DNA of 64,000 bases from Brevundimonas sp. (GCA_027531145.1 JAPZRF010000003.1:1-64000); one strand, 5' to 3'; counted from the first letter of the stretch, positions 18,783 to 28,048 are shown. The notes: generated from the letters alone by a model not told the origin. Numbers and translations are program-made.

Positions 18783-19025
18783 TTAGCGGCCAGCCAGGCC
18801 CTTGAGGGTGGCGTAGATCACCGCCATCGCAGCCATCAGGGTCGACAGCCATTTGACGAACTTGACGACGCCGGTGGCGGTCTTCCAGGCCGAGACCAGG
18901 TCCTGCACATCGGTCCGCAGCGCCTGGATATCGGACCGGACTTCGGCGAGCTCGCGCTTCATCTCGGCATGATCGGTCTCAGGGCGCGAAGCGGCCACGG
19001 CCGTCGGCGTCAGATCAGCGGACAA
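18783..19025 (-). CDS. coiled-coil plus membrane-anchor protein (lysis accessory)
   Basis: An 80-residue protein. Residues about 18-48 form a heptad-rich coiled coil (MKRELAEVRSDIQALRTDVQ) and about 54-74 a transmembrane segment (VKWLSTLMAAMAVIYATLKG). The layout resembles XhlA-type holin partners. It sits between the endolysin and an unrecognised tail gene whose end it overlaps. Confidence 0.65.
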   Translation of the reverse strand: MSADLTPTAVAASRPETDHAEMKRELAEVRSDIQALRTDVQDLVSAWKTATGVVKFVKWLSTLMAAMAVIYATLKGLAGR

Positions 19026-19476
19026 GGAGAATGATCCCTGAGCCTGTCCCGGTCAGGTCCGTGAGCCGCGGCTTGAAATACCGGTCCTGCGCGACCTCGA
19101 CCCCGTCGATGACGACGCTGCCTTGCGCGACTATCAGTCCCCAACCAGCCGCCAGGGTGAACTCGCCGTCGATGGTCTGGCAGGCCACCTCCCGGTCGCC
19201 GGAGTCGTTGCGCGACAGGCAGAACCATTCTGCACCATCGGGCGCAAACACACTGATGGGCGAGGTCCCTGAGAAGCGTTTCAAGAACCCAATGGGCTCT
19301 GGCTCGCGCAGCAGCACATCGCTGGTCTCGATCTCGGTGCTTTCCAGCCGGCCCTGCAGAACCAGAACGCCGAGGGACCGCGCAGCCGAGCCGCGGGGAA
19401 AGGTCAGCGTCTCGCCGACATCGAGGGTCACCCGGTCGGCATGGCAGACGCTGTAACGGTAGCTGACGTTTTTCAT
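19015..19476 (-). CDS. hypothetical beta-rich phage protein
   Basis: A 153-residue protein. ATG 19476 lies 7 bases after GGAGG; a GTG one codon upstream is possible. It is beta-rich with cupin-like spacing (LDVGETLTFPRGSAARSLGV, then AAGWGLIVAQGSVVIDGVEV). No catalytic motif is recognised. It is coupled to the preceding small gene through a TGATG overlap. Confidence 0.65.
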   Translation of the reverse strand: MKNVSYRYSVCHADRVTLDVGETLTFPRGSAARSLGVLVLQGRLESTEIETSDVLLREPEPIGFLKRFSGTSPISVFAPDGAEWFCLSRNDSGDREVACQTIDGEFTLAAGWGLIVAQGSVVIDGVEVAQDRYFKPRLTDLTGTGSGIILLVR

Positions 19477-19631
19477 CACAGTTCCTCCGGCTGATCGTGC
19501 AGTTCCAGTTCGACCCGGACGCCGTCGATCTCGCCGATCCGCTTGCGCGGCGGACGAGGCTGAATGGGGGCTTCAGGCACGGGGTCTTGCGCCTGCGGGT
19601 CCACAGGCGTGGAGGTGGTTTCATCGGTCAT
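19476..19631 (-). CDS. small proline-rich phage protein
   Basis: A 51-residue protein read on the minus strand, starting ATG at 19631. The N-terminal half is Pro/Thr/Glu-rich (TSTPVDPQAQDPVPEAPIQP), followed by a basic turn (PRPPRKRIGEIDGV) and an acidic end. Its stop overlaps the next start as TGATG, and the operon is otherwise gap-free here, which supports it as a real gene. Function unknown. Confidence 0.6.
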   Translation of the reverse strand: MTDETTSTPVDPQAQDPVPEAPIQPRPPRKRIGEIDGVRVELELHDQPEEL

Positions 19632-19642
19632 GGAGCAGGCTT

Positions 19643-20074
19643 TCAGCTTAGAGAAACGCTCGAGGTCAGGCCGTCAGAGAGACCAAACAGGGTCGGGCCG
19701 GCGACGGTCGCAAAGAGCGAGAATGTGGTTTCGTTGTTGGTGGCATCGAAGCTCGGAGCGCCAACCGACCCATCGACGCTGGTGCCATTGATGGTCAGGC
19801 CCGTGACGAAACCGGCGGCTTGATTGCCCGAGAAGATCATCGTGTAGGCCAGCGCCTCATTGGGGGCGAAGCCGTAGGAATAGACCGCCTTGACGGTCGC
19901 CCCGTTGAAAAGGGCCGGGACCGGCGCAATGGACCCGAAGTTGACATAGAGCCCGACCGAGGCGTCGTAGCCGCAGTAATAAGTGCTCAGTTTGCCAATC
20001 TCGGCATAGCTGCCTCGGGTCACCGTGAGGCTTGCGCCACCCGTGCCCAGCAGCATGCCCATGATCCCGCTCAT
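19643..20074 (-). CDS. hypothetical phage tail-region protein
   Basis: A 143-residue protein, Gly/Ser/Thr/Ala-rich and beta-strand-like (SLTVTRGSYAEIGKLSTYY, VKAVYSYGF), with a Met/Gly-rich N-terminus (SGIMGMLLGTGG). It could be a fibre accessory or a tail-tip subunit. The start overlaps the stop of the upstream fibre gene by one base. No family is recognised. Confidence 0.62.
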   Translation of the reverse strand: MSGIMGMLLGTGGASLTVTRGSYAEIGKLSTYYCGYDASVGLYVNFGSIAPVPALFNGATVKAVYSYGFAPNEALAYTMIFSGNQAAGFVTGLTINGTSVDGSVGAPSFDATNNETTFSLFATVAGPTLFGLSDGLTSSVSLS

Positions 20075-21159
20075 CAGCTGATCCCGGCGCCAGAGATGAA
20101 CCAGACATCGGTCCCGACCTTGAGAAGGGTTGCGACGCCCCTGACCGCAATCGTGCGGTTGCCGGTGTTGTTGCTGCCGGCCTGATAGAGGGTGACGCCG
20201 GCCGCGGAGAGGGAGATCGGCGATGTGCCAGCATTGACGATGGTGATGGCTGTGCCGATGGCGAATGCCGCCGCCGCATTGGTCGGCAGGGTGATGGTCT
20301 GGGCACCTGCGTTGGCGCTGAAGATGTGTTTTCCGACGTCAGCGATGCTGAGCGTGTAGGCGCCGCTTTGGGCGTTCTGCGGCACCTCGCGGTAGCCGAT
20401 GGCATAGCTCGTACCGGCGCTGTCTCTGACCGTGGACGCCGACGCCATGGCGGTCAGGGTTTTGTTGGTCAGGGTCTGGGTATCGGTGGTGCCGACAGCC
20501 GCACCCGCGGGGACCGCCTTGGCCGCCCATTGATCGAGGGCGGCGTTATAGGCCTGGACCTGGGAGCCGATCACGAGGCCAAGGTTGGTGCGGGCATCAG
20601 GCGCTGTTGCAGCGCCGGTGCCACCATTGGCGATGGCCGCCTGACCGGTCAGTTTGGCAGCGGCCAGAGAGGTGATCCAGGCCGGGTCGGCGTAGCTGCC
20701 CGAGGTCAGCACCGAATTGCCGCCCTGACTTGGGGCGCTCAAGGCCACAGTCCAGGCGGCGATCGTGCCGCTGCCGCTGGTCAGGCCCACATTGACCACC
20801 AGAGCGCCGGTGCCGCTCGTATAGGCGGTGATCTGGCCATGCATCCAGTTAGCGGTGCTGGCCGTGCTGGTGATCGTCACCCACTGGCCGATGACGAAGG
20901 CCTTGCCGGTCTGGACGGTGAGTGACTTGGAGCCGGTGCCGATCGCGAGGCTCGTGGTGCTGGTCGCGCTGGTGCCCGGCGCATTGACGGCGGTGGCGGC
21001 GCTGGATGAGGCGCTGACCACATAGCCGTTGACCTCGGTGGCGAGCGCATTGGCCTCGGTCGCAAAGGTCGGCAGCGCGCCCAGGAAGGCGTCAGCGCGC
21101 GCGTTGAAGTTCGCCGCATCCGTCCGGGACGGCGGCGTTGGCAGGGATGTGATGGGCAT
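20074..21159 (-). CDS. tail fibre protein
   Basis: A 361-residue fibre-like protein. The N-terminus (PITSLPTPPSRTDAANFNAR, then ADAFLGALPTFATEANALA) is a common proximal module of siphophage and podophage fibres, with an internal repeated-adhesin part (QAYNAALDQWAA, TLTNKTLTAMASA) and a beta-structured end. It follows the distal-tail gene and is the first of at least four fibre-type proteins in this operon. Confidence 0.8.
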   Translation of the reverse strand: MPITSLPTPPSRTDAANFNARADAFLGALPTFATEANALATEVNGYVVSASSSAATAVNAPGTSATSTTSLAIGTGSKSLTVQTGKAFVIGQWVTITSTASTANWMHGQITAYTSGTGALVVNVGLTSGSGTIAAWTVALSAPSQGGNSVLTSGSYADPAWITSLAAAKLTGQAAIANGGTGAATAPDARTNLGLVIGSQVQAYNAALDQWAAKAVPAGAAVGTTDTQTLTNKTLTAMASASTVRDSAGTSYAIGYREVPQNAQSGAYTLSIADVGKHIFSANAGAQTITLPTNAAAAFAIGTAITIVNAGTSPISLSAAGVTLYQAGSNNTGNRTIAVRGVATLLKVGTDVWFISGAGIS

Positions 21160-21175
21160 GGGGTCTCCTGAAAAC

Positions 21176-22069
21176 TCAGGTCAGGCCCTCGATGGTCAGG
21201 CTGCAGTAGCTGACCGTCGGATAGGCGATGTCGATCGAGAACTCTTTGTAGAAGCCGTAGACGGTGAGGCTCTCGAAGCTCTCCGAGCCGATCCACAGGA
21301 CGGGCGTGGCGCGCAGGGCGGCGAGGCTTCGGTGAATGTCGTCGATGGCGTCGGTGGCCAGGACCACCTTGGCGGTCATGCGTTTGGCAAAGGCACGCTC
21401 CACGACGGAGGTCACCCCGAACTGGTCGGTCTCTTTCCGGCTGTAGTCGATGATGCCGATGTCGGCCCCATGCTCGGTATCGCCAAGCGACAGCTGGCGA
21501 CCGACCAGCAGTGTGCCGCACGAGACGCTGTCAGCCGGGTTATCCCGGGTCAGGGTCACGCTGAGCTGGCCGGCTGCATAGACCGGCACATCCAGAAACA
21601 GCATCGAGGTCTTCTGGCCCAGCGGCTCGAAGAACCAGGAGAACCAGTTGTCGATGGCCACGCCGCCGACATTGAAGGTCTGGCTGCGGGAATAGACCTG
21701 CACGCCGCCGACCGTCAGCGTCACGGTGGCGCTCTCGGCCTCGGTGTCGATCAGAGCCAGGGCGTCGATCGTGCCCGGCGCCAGACCCACCTGCAGCGAG
21801 GCGGTTCGGCTGGTGGCGGTGCCGACGCGGGCGTCGAACATGGCCCAACGGTTGGTGGGGCCCAGATCCAGCCACTTGGTCGGATCGGTGGATGGGCTGA
21901 CATTGGTCGAGGCCGCCAGCGCCTCATAGCGCCGGTGGGTAGCGGTAAGGATCACCCGGGCGCCGACCGCATAGGCGGTGGCCGACGACCAGGCGGGATA
22001 GTCAGTCTCGGGCGCGGTGCTGCTGGTCAGCATGGCGTCGGTCAGCGTTGTCGGACGGATCAGCCTCAT
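21176..22069 (-). CDS. distal tail protein with putative carbohydrate-binding module
   Basis: A 297-residue protein encoded directly after the tape measure, where distal tail proteins lie. Residues about 24-70 (YPAWSSATAYAVGARVILTA, then RRYEALAAS) resemble the chitin/cellulose-binding CBM5/12-type fold found in phage tails. The remainder is beta-rich. It overlaps the tape-measure stop (ATGA). The usual large tail-hub protein is not seen between this gene and the fibres. Confidence 0.65.
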   Translation of the reverse strand: MRLIRPTTLTDAMLTSSTAPETDYPAWSSATAYAVGARVILTATHRRYEALAASTNVSPSTDPTKWLDLGPTNRWAMFDARVGTATSRTASLQVGLAPGTIDALALIDTEAESATVTLTVGGVQVYSRSQTFNVGGVAIDNWFSWFFEPLGQKTSMLFLDVPVYAAGQLSVTLTRDNPADSVSCGTLLVGRQLSLGDTEHGADIGIIDYSRKETDQFGVTSVVERAFAKRMTAKVVLATDAIDDIHRSLAALRATPVLWIGSESFESLTVYGFYKEFSIDIAYPTVSYCSLTIEGLT

Positions 22070-25000
22070 GCGGCCGTCCTCACCGCGATGGCGTCTCCGT
22101 CCGGCGTCACGCGCTCGAGGATGCGAGCGGTCTTGCCGGTGCCCGAAGCGATCGCTGCAGAGGCCGTCATCTGCTCGGCGCGCAGGTCGCTCAGCTCCTG
22201 ACGCAGGCCTTGAAGCTCATCGATGATGGCGAGCCCGCTGTCATTGGCGGGGGTCGTGACGCCCGGCGTCTGGCCGGCCGCGAACTGATCCCACCAGCCG
22301 GGCTGGGAGACGGCGGCGGTTGTCGCCCCGCCGGTTCCCGCCATGGCGGCGATGATTGCCAGCGTCTCTTCGAGGCTGCCGGCGGTCTGGCCCTGAATAC
22401 GCGCCAGACCCTCGGCGCTGGTTGCCATGTTGGCGGCGGCCGTGAGCAGGGCCTGCGACAGCCGCGGCAGGGACTGGGCGGCCTCCTGGTCGCCGGCCCG
22501 GGCCGCGGCAGTCGCCGCATTGAACTGTGCCAGGGCGTCGCTGTAGCTGACCGAACCGCCGCCCATTACGCCGCGAATGCGTTTGACCTCGGCGATGAGG
22601 CTGTCGGTGATCTGGGTCCAGGCGCTTCGCAACCTCTCAGCGGCTGCTGCGGCTTCACTGGCGGCTCTGGCCTCATCTTCGAGCGCCCAGATCTGGGTCT
22701 GCAGGGCGCGGTTGGACGCATCGAGCGCGGCCAGTTCCAGAGCCCGAAGCGCAGCGGAATCGCCGCGCAGTTCCATCAGCCGGCGCTCAAGACCCAGCCG
22801 CTCGTCGGCAATGGCCGCGGCGCTGGCGGCGTCCTGGGCCGCCCCGATCAGGTCGGCAAAGGCCGGGGCCAACTGGAGCAAGGCCGCATAGGCTGCGCGC
22901 CCGGCCTCTGTGGTCAGGTCCTGGGCTTCGACGAGGGCGCGGAAGCCCTCGATGCTGCCGGGCATGGATAGGCCCAGCGCCTCAAGCGCCGCGCTCATCT
23001 GGGCGGTGCGGGCCGACGCCTGCTCGGCGCTGGTATAGTAGAGGGAGAAATAGTCGTTGGTGGCCAAGACCATGTCCTGGGCGGAGCCGAACAGATCGAC
23101 CAGATCCATCGACGCTGCGACACCGAGCGCGCTCGCCTGATGGCCCAGCAGCTGCAGTGCCTGGCTGACCGCCTCGACGCTGGAGGCGACCCGCACCAGG
23201 GTCTCGAAATAGCCCTCTCCGACCTTCTGGAACTGCTCGAGCCCGCCAATGGCGTACTGCGCCATGCGGTCGGCGGCAGCCCCAAACACCGCGGCCAGCT
23301 TCTCCTGGATCTGCTCGGCGGTCAGGCCCTTGAGGTCAATCTTGCCGATATCGATGACGAAGGACTTCAGACGGTTCTGCACCTCGTCGAGTGACAGACC
23401 GAGCGGCCCGGCGGCCGCAGAAATGGCGTCATAGAAGCCCGAGAAGATCAGTGAGAACTGGCGCTCAAGCTCAGGGCTGACGTTGGAGAACTGGCTGCTG
23501 GTCGAGCTGCCGACGCTGATCCCGAGGAACTTCCTGGTCTTCTTGATGTCGCTGAAATAGCTGGCGTCGAACCCGCCGCCCAGCACATCGCCCAGCGACT
23601 GCGCGCGGCCGAAGATGCCTTGGCCGGTGATCGAGGTCTTGGTGCCAAACAGTGAGCCGATCAGCTTGCCAAGCAGGCCGCTGATCCCGCCCAGGAGGCC
23701 GCCGATCACGGGGATCTTGGCCAGCACATTGCCCACGCCCTGCATGGCCTTGGAGATCGAGCCCGCGACTGGGTCGGACTTGAAGCCGGTGACGACACCG
23801 GCGGCGGAGCTTTCCGCGCCATTAGTGCGCACGATCAGATTGGTCAGCCCGCCGAGATTGGCCTCGATGTTACGCAGCGAGGCCAGCATGGCCGACGAAT
23901 AGCGCATGGTCAGGGTGTCGATCTCGCGCAGGCGCTCCAGCGCGTTGGAGATGCTCTTGGACTGGGCATCGGCATCGCCAAAGACGGTGCCGGTCCCGGT
24001 ATTGGTGGGAGCCGCAGCCTTGCCGCCGCCGCCAAAGGCCCCGCCGATGGCGACGCCGAGCGAGGCGACCACGGCAGCGGTTGCCGCTCCCGCAGCGATA
24101 TTGAGCGGGAAAGGCATGGAGCGAATGGCGTTGATCACCGCCTCGACCGCCTTGATGCCCGTGGTGATCAGGCTGTTGCCCTGTTCGATCCCGGCGCGGG
24201 CGGTGTCGGAGGCGGCCTGGGCGGTATCGCTGCCGACCTTGGCGGCGGTCACCCCGCCGATCAGGCCGATGCGGACCGCAGCGTTCTTGATGGCGATGGC
24301 CAGCTCAAAGGCGCGGAAGGCCTTCTCGGCCGCTTCGAGCGCTTTGTAGCCCTTGGAGCCCTCCTTGAAGAACCCCTTCGCCGCCCCGGCGAGGTTGCCA
24401 TAGTGGTTGATCTCCGAGGCCGTCATGGCGTTTCGGGCAGCGGCATATTGGAACGAGGACTTGCCGTATTCGCGCTCGGCATCGGCAATTCGCTGGGCCG
24501 CTGCTGTCTGTTGGGCAGCATAGCGGGCGAACTCTGACGCCACCCCGCCAATCGCCGCGCCGACGGTTCCGAAAGCGTCGGACATGCCCTGCGCGGCCTG
24601 CTGGGTGAGGCTCGCCATCTCCTGCAGGGTTTCGAGATATTGCTGCTGCTGGGCCAGACCAAAGTCATGCTCGATCAGGGCTGCGCGGGCGGCGTGATAG
24701 CGGTTCCAGGCCTCCACGCCGCGCTCGAGCACGATCTGTTCGCGCTCAGCTTCAAGCGTCGCCAGCGCCTGGGCCTTAGCCGACCGGCCGAGCAGTGAGA
24801 TATGCAGTTCCAGTGGCGTCACGGTATTGCGCACGAACTCGGCGGCGTTCTGGGCGCGGGTCGCATCCTCCCAGGCCTGTCCTGCCGCAATGATCGCAAT
24901 CCGGCTCTCGTCGGTCGGCGCGCGCAGGGCTGCCATGGCGACCTCCAGACGTTTGATCTCGATGGCGGTGCGACCGATCTTGGCGGTCTCCATGACGAGG

Positions 25001-26193
25001 GCCGCCGCATAGTCACGGGCTGCCTGCAGGGCGCGCTCGGTCTCGTCGGATGCGCTGTCACGCCCGCGGCTGCCGGCACGATCTGGCCGGTCGCCGCGGA
25101 TCTCGGCGGCGCGTGCGGCGATGCGCGTGCGGGCGGCATTGAGGGTGTTCTGACGCCAGCGTTCGGAGAAGGCGTCCAGCATCCCTTCGGCATCGGCAAA
25201 GGCTGTGGTGAACTCGCCCCGGACCGCATCGGCCATCCGGCCGGTGCTGCCGGCAAACCGGTTCTCAAGGCGCGGCAGCACCACCTGGTCCATCTGGGCC
25301 AGCAGCGGCAGGCCCACGACCTCAAGGACGGCATTGGTTCCTGCGACCAGGGCGTTGATGGAGGCGATAGCGCGGTTGGCCATGGTCTCGACCGCCGCAA
25401 TCAGCAGATTGGCTGCCCCGATCGCCGCTTCGCCGATCACGCCCGGCAGAGCATTCCAGACCACGCGGATGGCGTTAAAGCCGCCGACGAAGGCCGCGTA
25501 GATGACCGCAAGCGCGATCTTGCCGACCTCCATCACCTTGCCGAAGGCGGCGACTGCCCACTCCTTGATCGAGGTGAACACCGGGCCGAGGTTCAGGCCA
25601 TCGCTGATGGTCTTCCACAGGCCCTTGAACACATCGCCCACGGTGATGCCGACGGGCCCCAGTTCCTTCATCTCCTTGGCGGTCAGGCCAAGGCTGGCGG
25701 CATAGCGGTCAAGCTCGCCTGTTTGTTTGACGCTCGACTGGAACATCTTGAAGGCGCCGAAGGCCAGGGCGGCGGCCGCAGCGGCGGCCAGTAGATAGGG
25801 GTTGGTGAGGACCACCATGGCCGCCGTTGCTGCAAGGCCCACCAGAGCCCGCGCCATGCCTCCGATGCCAAGGCCGGCCTGCATGGCGATCTGTCCGATC
25901 TGCGAGCCCTGCTGCATGAAGACCGTCATCGGCTTTTGGCCCGAGAACAGCCCGACCACCATGTCGTTGAGCTGGTAGACGAGGTTCTGGACCTGATGGC
26001 CGGCGAGCCGAGCCGAGCCGCCCATCCGGGTCAGCCCGCCGGTGCCGACACCGTTGAGGGCGCGGTCCGCGCGGCCCGCCGAGGCCTCGATATCGCCCAT
26101 GGCCCCGCCAACGGCGCGGCGCATGTCGCCCATCTCCTTCTGGAGCCGGGCGATGTTGGTGATCATCTCGATTTCAAGGGTGCCCGCTTTCAT
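22066..26193 (-). CDS. tail tape measure protein
   Basis: The longest gene of the window, 1375 residues and largely alpha-helical. The N-terminus has tape-measure features (NIARLQKEMGDMRRAVGG, LNGVGTGGLTRMGG, FMQQGSQIGQIAMQ), with hydrophobic segments at about 110-145 and 225-290, long Ala-rich coiled coils and a C-terminal helical region. Tape measures set tail length and usually enter the host envelope. It follows the G/GT chaperone genes, the canonical order. Confidence 0.93.
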   Translation of the reverse strand: MKAGTLEIEMITNIARLQKEMGDMRRAVGGAMGDIEASAGRADRALNGVGTGGLTRMGGSARLAGHQVQNLVYQLNDMVVGLFSGQKPMTVFMQQGSQIGQIAMQAGLGIGGMARALVGLAATAAMVVLTNPYLLAAAAAAALAFGAFKMFQSSVKQTGELDRYAASLGLTAKEMKELGPVGITVGDVFKGLWKTISDGLNLGPVFTSIKEWAVAAFGKVMEVGKIALAVIYAAFVGGFNAIRVVWNALPGVIGEAAIGAANLLIAAVETMANRAIASINALVAGTNAVLEVVGLPLLAQMDQVVLPRLENRFAGSTGRMADAVRGEFTTAFADAEGMLDAFSERWRQNTLNAARTRIAARAAEIRGDRPDRAGSRGRDSASDETERALQAARDYAAALVMETAKIGRTAIEIKRLEVAMAALRAPTDESRIAIIAAGQAWEDATRAQNAAEFVRNTVTPLELHISLLGRSAKAQALATLEAEREQIVLERGVEAWNRYHAARAALIEHDFGLAQQQQYLETLQEMASLTQQAAQGMSDAFGTVGAAIGGVASEFARYAAQQTAAAQRIADAEREYGKSSFQYAAARNAMTASEINHYGNLAGAAKGFFKEGSKGYKALEAAEKAFRAFELAIAIKNAAVRIGLIGGVTAAKVGSDTAQAASDTARAGIEQGNSLITTGIKAVEAVINAIRSMPFPLNIAAGAATAAVVASLGVAIGGAFGGGGKAAAPTNTGTGTVFGDADAQSKSISNALERLREIDTLTMRYSSAMLASLRNIEANLGGLTNLIVRTNGAESSAAGVVTGFKSDPVAGSISKAMQGVGNVLAKIPVIGGLLGGISGLLGKLIGSLFGTKTSITGQGIFGRAQSLGDVLGGGFDASYFSDIKKTRKFLGISVGSSTSSQFSNVSPELERQFSLIFSGFYDAISAAAGPLGLSLDEVQNRLKSFVIDIGKIDLKGLTAEQIQEKLAAVFGAAADRMAQYAIGGLEQFQKVGEGYFETLVRVASSVEAVSQALQLLGHQASALGVAASMDLVDLFGSAQDMVLATNDYFSLYYTSAEQASARTAQMSAALEALGLSMPGSIEGFRALVEAQDLTTEAGRAAYAALLQLAPAFADLIGAAQDAASAAAIADERLGLERRLMELRGDSAALRALELAALDASNRALQTQIWALEDEARAASEAAAAAERLRSAWTQITDSLIAEVKRIRGVMGGGSVSYSDALAQFNAATAAARAGDQEAAQSLPRLSQALLTAAANMATSAEGLARIQGQTAGSLEETLAIIAAMAGTGGATTAAVSQPGWWDQFAAGQTPGVTTPANDSGLAIIDELQGLRQELSDLRAEQMTASAAIASGTGKTARILERVTPDGDAIAVRTAA

Positions 26194-26207
26194 GGTCTGG
26201 GCTCCCT

Positions 26208-26690
26208 TCAGTTCGATGTGGACATGGCGATGGCCCGGAAGGTCTGAGTGACCTTTCGGGACAGGGCCTCACGATCAAAGTCCGTGGGCCGACTGTTCCA
26301 GGGCGCGGGACAATCTGCCTCCCGGGCTCTGTGGCTCTCAGCGACAAACTCCAGCGACAGACGCCGCAGCAGGCGCGTAACCCATGGGTCGAGCGCGATG
26401 CCGAGGCATTGTTGCCAGTGGTCGATCTCGCGCCAGGACACCGGAACCGGTCCCATGGCGCCGGCCTCTGTGGGGCCGACCTCCATCAGATAGTCGACCA
26501 CCCATGGGCAGGAGATGGGGGGCATGTCCGGCTCCAGCCCGTCGGCGGCAAGCCGCTGGAGACGGGTCTGGGGCGCAGGGTCCGGTTCTGATTTGAGGTG
26601 TTTGTGCGCCTTAGCTGTCGGCGCTGCGCCCAGCCAGGCAAGCTGGCGGACGTAGAGGATCAGCTCGCGGCCGAGCTCTTCGTAAAATTT
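26208..26690 (-). CDS. tail assembly chaperone T domain, expressed by -1 frameshift (GT)
   Basis: This open frame overlaps the end of the G gene and has no good start of its own. Read from the slippery site it encodes KFYEELGRELILYVRQLAWL and continues to the stop at 26208. It includes the stretch from about 26525 that an ATG-only caller would report as a separate 105-residue gene. Together with G it would give a GT fusion of about 289 residues that chaperones the tape measure. Its place directly upstream of the tape measure is canonical. Confidence 0.8.
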   Translation of the reverse strand, partial: KFYEELGRELILYVRQLAWLGAAPTAKAHKHLKSEPDPAPQTRLQRLAADGLEPDMPPISCPWVVDYLMEVGPTEAGAMGPVPVSWREIDHWQQCLGIALDPWVTRLLRRLSLEFVAESHRAREADCPAPWNSRPTDFDREALSRKVTQTFRAIAMSTSN

Positions 26691-27076
26691 GCCCAGTCGC
26701 CGATATGGGCCCCGACCTGGGCGGCGATGAAGCCGATCGTCGGGTCCTCATAGGCCTTACGGAAATAGGCCGCGCCCTCCAGCCCCTTGGCGGGCGGATA
26801 GGCAAAGCCGTTGAAGCTGACCGTGCAGGCGGCAAGGAACTCGGCCTGTTCCAGAGCCTTTTCCTCGGCCGACTGGTCCATCCGGCCGCGCTTCTTCAGC
26901 TTGTCCATGATCAGGTTCTGCTGACGGGCCTGGGCGCGCTGATAGACCTTGGTGCCAGGGCCATAGACGGTAATCGAGAGGCGAGCGCCCTTGTCGTCAT
27001 AAAGGGGCTCGTCGTCGCCGCCGACCAGTTCGACCGTGGAGGTCTCATTGGCGGAGAGTTTGGTGATGTCGAACAT
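26660..27076 (-). CDS. tail assembly chaperone G
   Basis: A 138-residue protein between the tail tube and the tape measure. The N-terminal part (MFDITKLSANETSTVELVGG) and a helical, Lys/Gln-rich middle (QARQQNLIMDKLKKRG) fit the lambda gpG-like chaperones of siphophages. The last seven residues (TKSSAAS) lie past the slippery site and belong only to the unshifted product. The normal product is G; a minority should be the longer GT. Confidence 0.82.
   Translation of the reverse strand: MFDITKLSANETSTVELVGGDDEPLYDDKGARLSITVYGPGTKVYQRAQARQQNLIMDKLKKRGRMDQSAEEKALEQAEFLAACTVSFNGFAYPPAKGLEGAAYFRKAYEDPTIGFIAAQVGAHIGDWANFTKSSAAS
26684..26690 (-). promoter_or_regulatory. programmed -1 ribosomal frameshift site AAATTTT
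   Basis: On the minus strand the zero-frame codons are GCA-AAT-TTT-ACG, so the heptamer A-AAT-TTT fits X-XXY-YYZ exactly (X=A, Y=T). Slipping back one base gives AAA-TTT-TAC-GAA and continues into the T frame; unshifted ribosomes stop 22 bases on. The G/GT gene position in front of the tape measure makes function likely. Confidence 0.85.
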
Positions 27077-27152
27077 CTGGTGTCCTTCGAATGGGAGGGA
27101 TGCGGAGAAAGACGCAGCCGATCACCGCAAATCCTGCGGTGATCAGCGCTCA

Positions 27153-27614
27153 TCAGGGGGCGAGGACCTCGACCACGCCGACACCGGCGGAGTTGGTGGT
27201 CAGTTCCAGGGTGACGCTGGCAGTCGTGATCTGATCGACCGAGCCGATGTTGACCTTGAAGCTCATCACCTGGGCCTGGAAATAGTACTTGTCGCCGTTC
27301 TGGGTGGTGACGAGGAAGCTGTAGTCAGCGTCCGCCAGCGATGCGGCCTTGAGCAGGATCTGGCCGGCATCGTCGGTATCGAGGCCAAGACCGATGGTCA
27401 TGGTCCCCTGGTTGAAGCTGCCCTTCTTCTTGACCACGCCGCGGCTACCGACGGGGTTGAAGGTCACCAGGGCATATTCCCGGCCAAACTCGCCCAGATC
27501 AGTGACCTCGCCAATGAGCGTCATGGTCAGGGCGTTGTAGCCGGTAGTGTCAAAGGTAGCGGGCGTAGCGGCCGACACTTTCAGCGTCGTGCCCGCGGAG
27601 GTGCGAACCGTCAT
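27153..27614 (-). CDS. major tail (tube) protein
   Basis: A 153-residue beta-rich protein with the usual short tube-protein layout: TVRTSAGTTLKVSAATPATF, then TLIGEVTDLGEFGREYALVTF, GSFNQGTMTIGLGL and a closing VTLELTTNSAGVGVVEV. It sits between the tail terminator and the chaperone genes. It polymerises around the tape measure. Confidence 0.87.
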   Translation of the reverse strand: MTVRTSAGTTLKVSAATPATFDTTGYNALTMTLIGEVTDLGEFGREYALVTFNPVGSRGVVKKKGSFNQGTMTIGLGLDTDDAGQILLKAASLADADYSFLVTTQNGDKYYFQAQVMSFKVNIGSVDQITTASVTLELTTNSAGVGVVEVLAP

Positions 27615-27643
27615 GTGGATATCCTTCTAGGGTCGGGGGTTGT

Positions 27644-28048
27644 TCAGACGGTCTCGAGGAACGAGACGCGCAGGTCCTGGGTCAGGATGAAGATGCCGGT
27701 CTCAGGATCGGTGAAGTCAGGGCCGGCGGCGTCGGTGTGGACGACCACGTTCTCGATGCCTGTGACCGTGGGCATCTGATCGGCTGTGGCGGCGCGAGCT
27801 GCCCTCATCAGCGCCTTGGCGGCCGGATAGGTGGCGGCCAGAACGCTGACCTGGACCCGTTCGGTCACCTGCCGGTGGCTGCCGGGGTTGAGGATGTTGC
27901 GGTCGATGCCGCTGATGCTCATCAGGGCGATGGCGGGAAGGTTCGAGCCTTGCGGCAGGACGCCGGCGGTGATGCGGCTCTCGGGCACAAGGGCGGTGAG
28001 CGCGGCGTTCCCGGTCAGCAGGGAGCGGACCGCCACGACCCCGTTCAT
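27644..28048 (-). CDS. tail terminator / completion protein (DUF3168-like)
   Basis: A 134-residue protein starting NGVVAVRSLLTGNAALTALV, with QVSVLAATYPAAKALMRAAR and a terminal VSFLETV. This is the pattern of DUF3168-type tail completion proteins that cap the tube and join it to the head. The start overlaps the HK97-gp10 stop (ATGA), and the tube gene follows. Confidence 0.8.
   Translation of the reverse strand: MNGVVAVRSLLTGNAALTALVPESRITAGVLPQGSNLPAIALMSISGIDRNILNPGSHRQVTERVQVSVLAATYPAAKALMRAARAATADQMPTVTGIENVVVHTDAAGPDFTDPETGIFILTQDLRVSFLETV

Noticed and set aside
26525..26525. ATG at 26525 as a true start of a 105-residue gene
   Set aside because: The frame is open upstream to the AAATTTT site and encodes a T-like domain, so frameshift expression explains it better.
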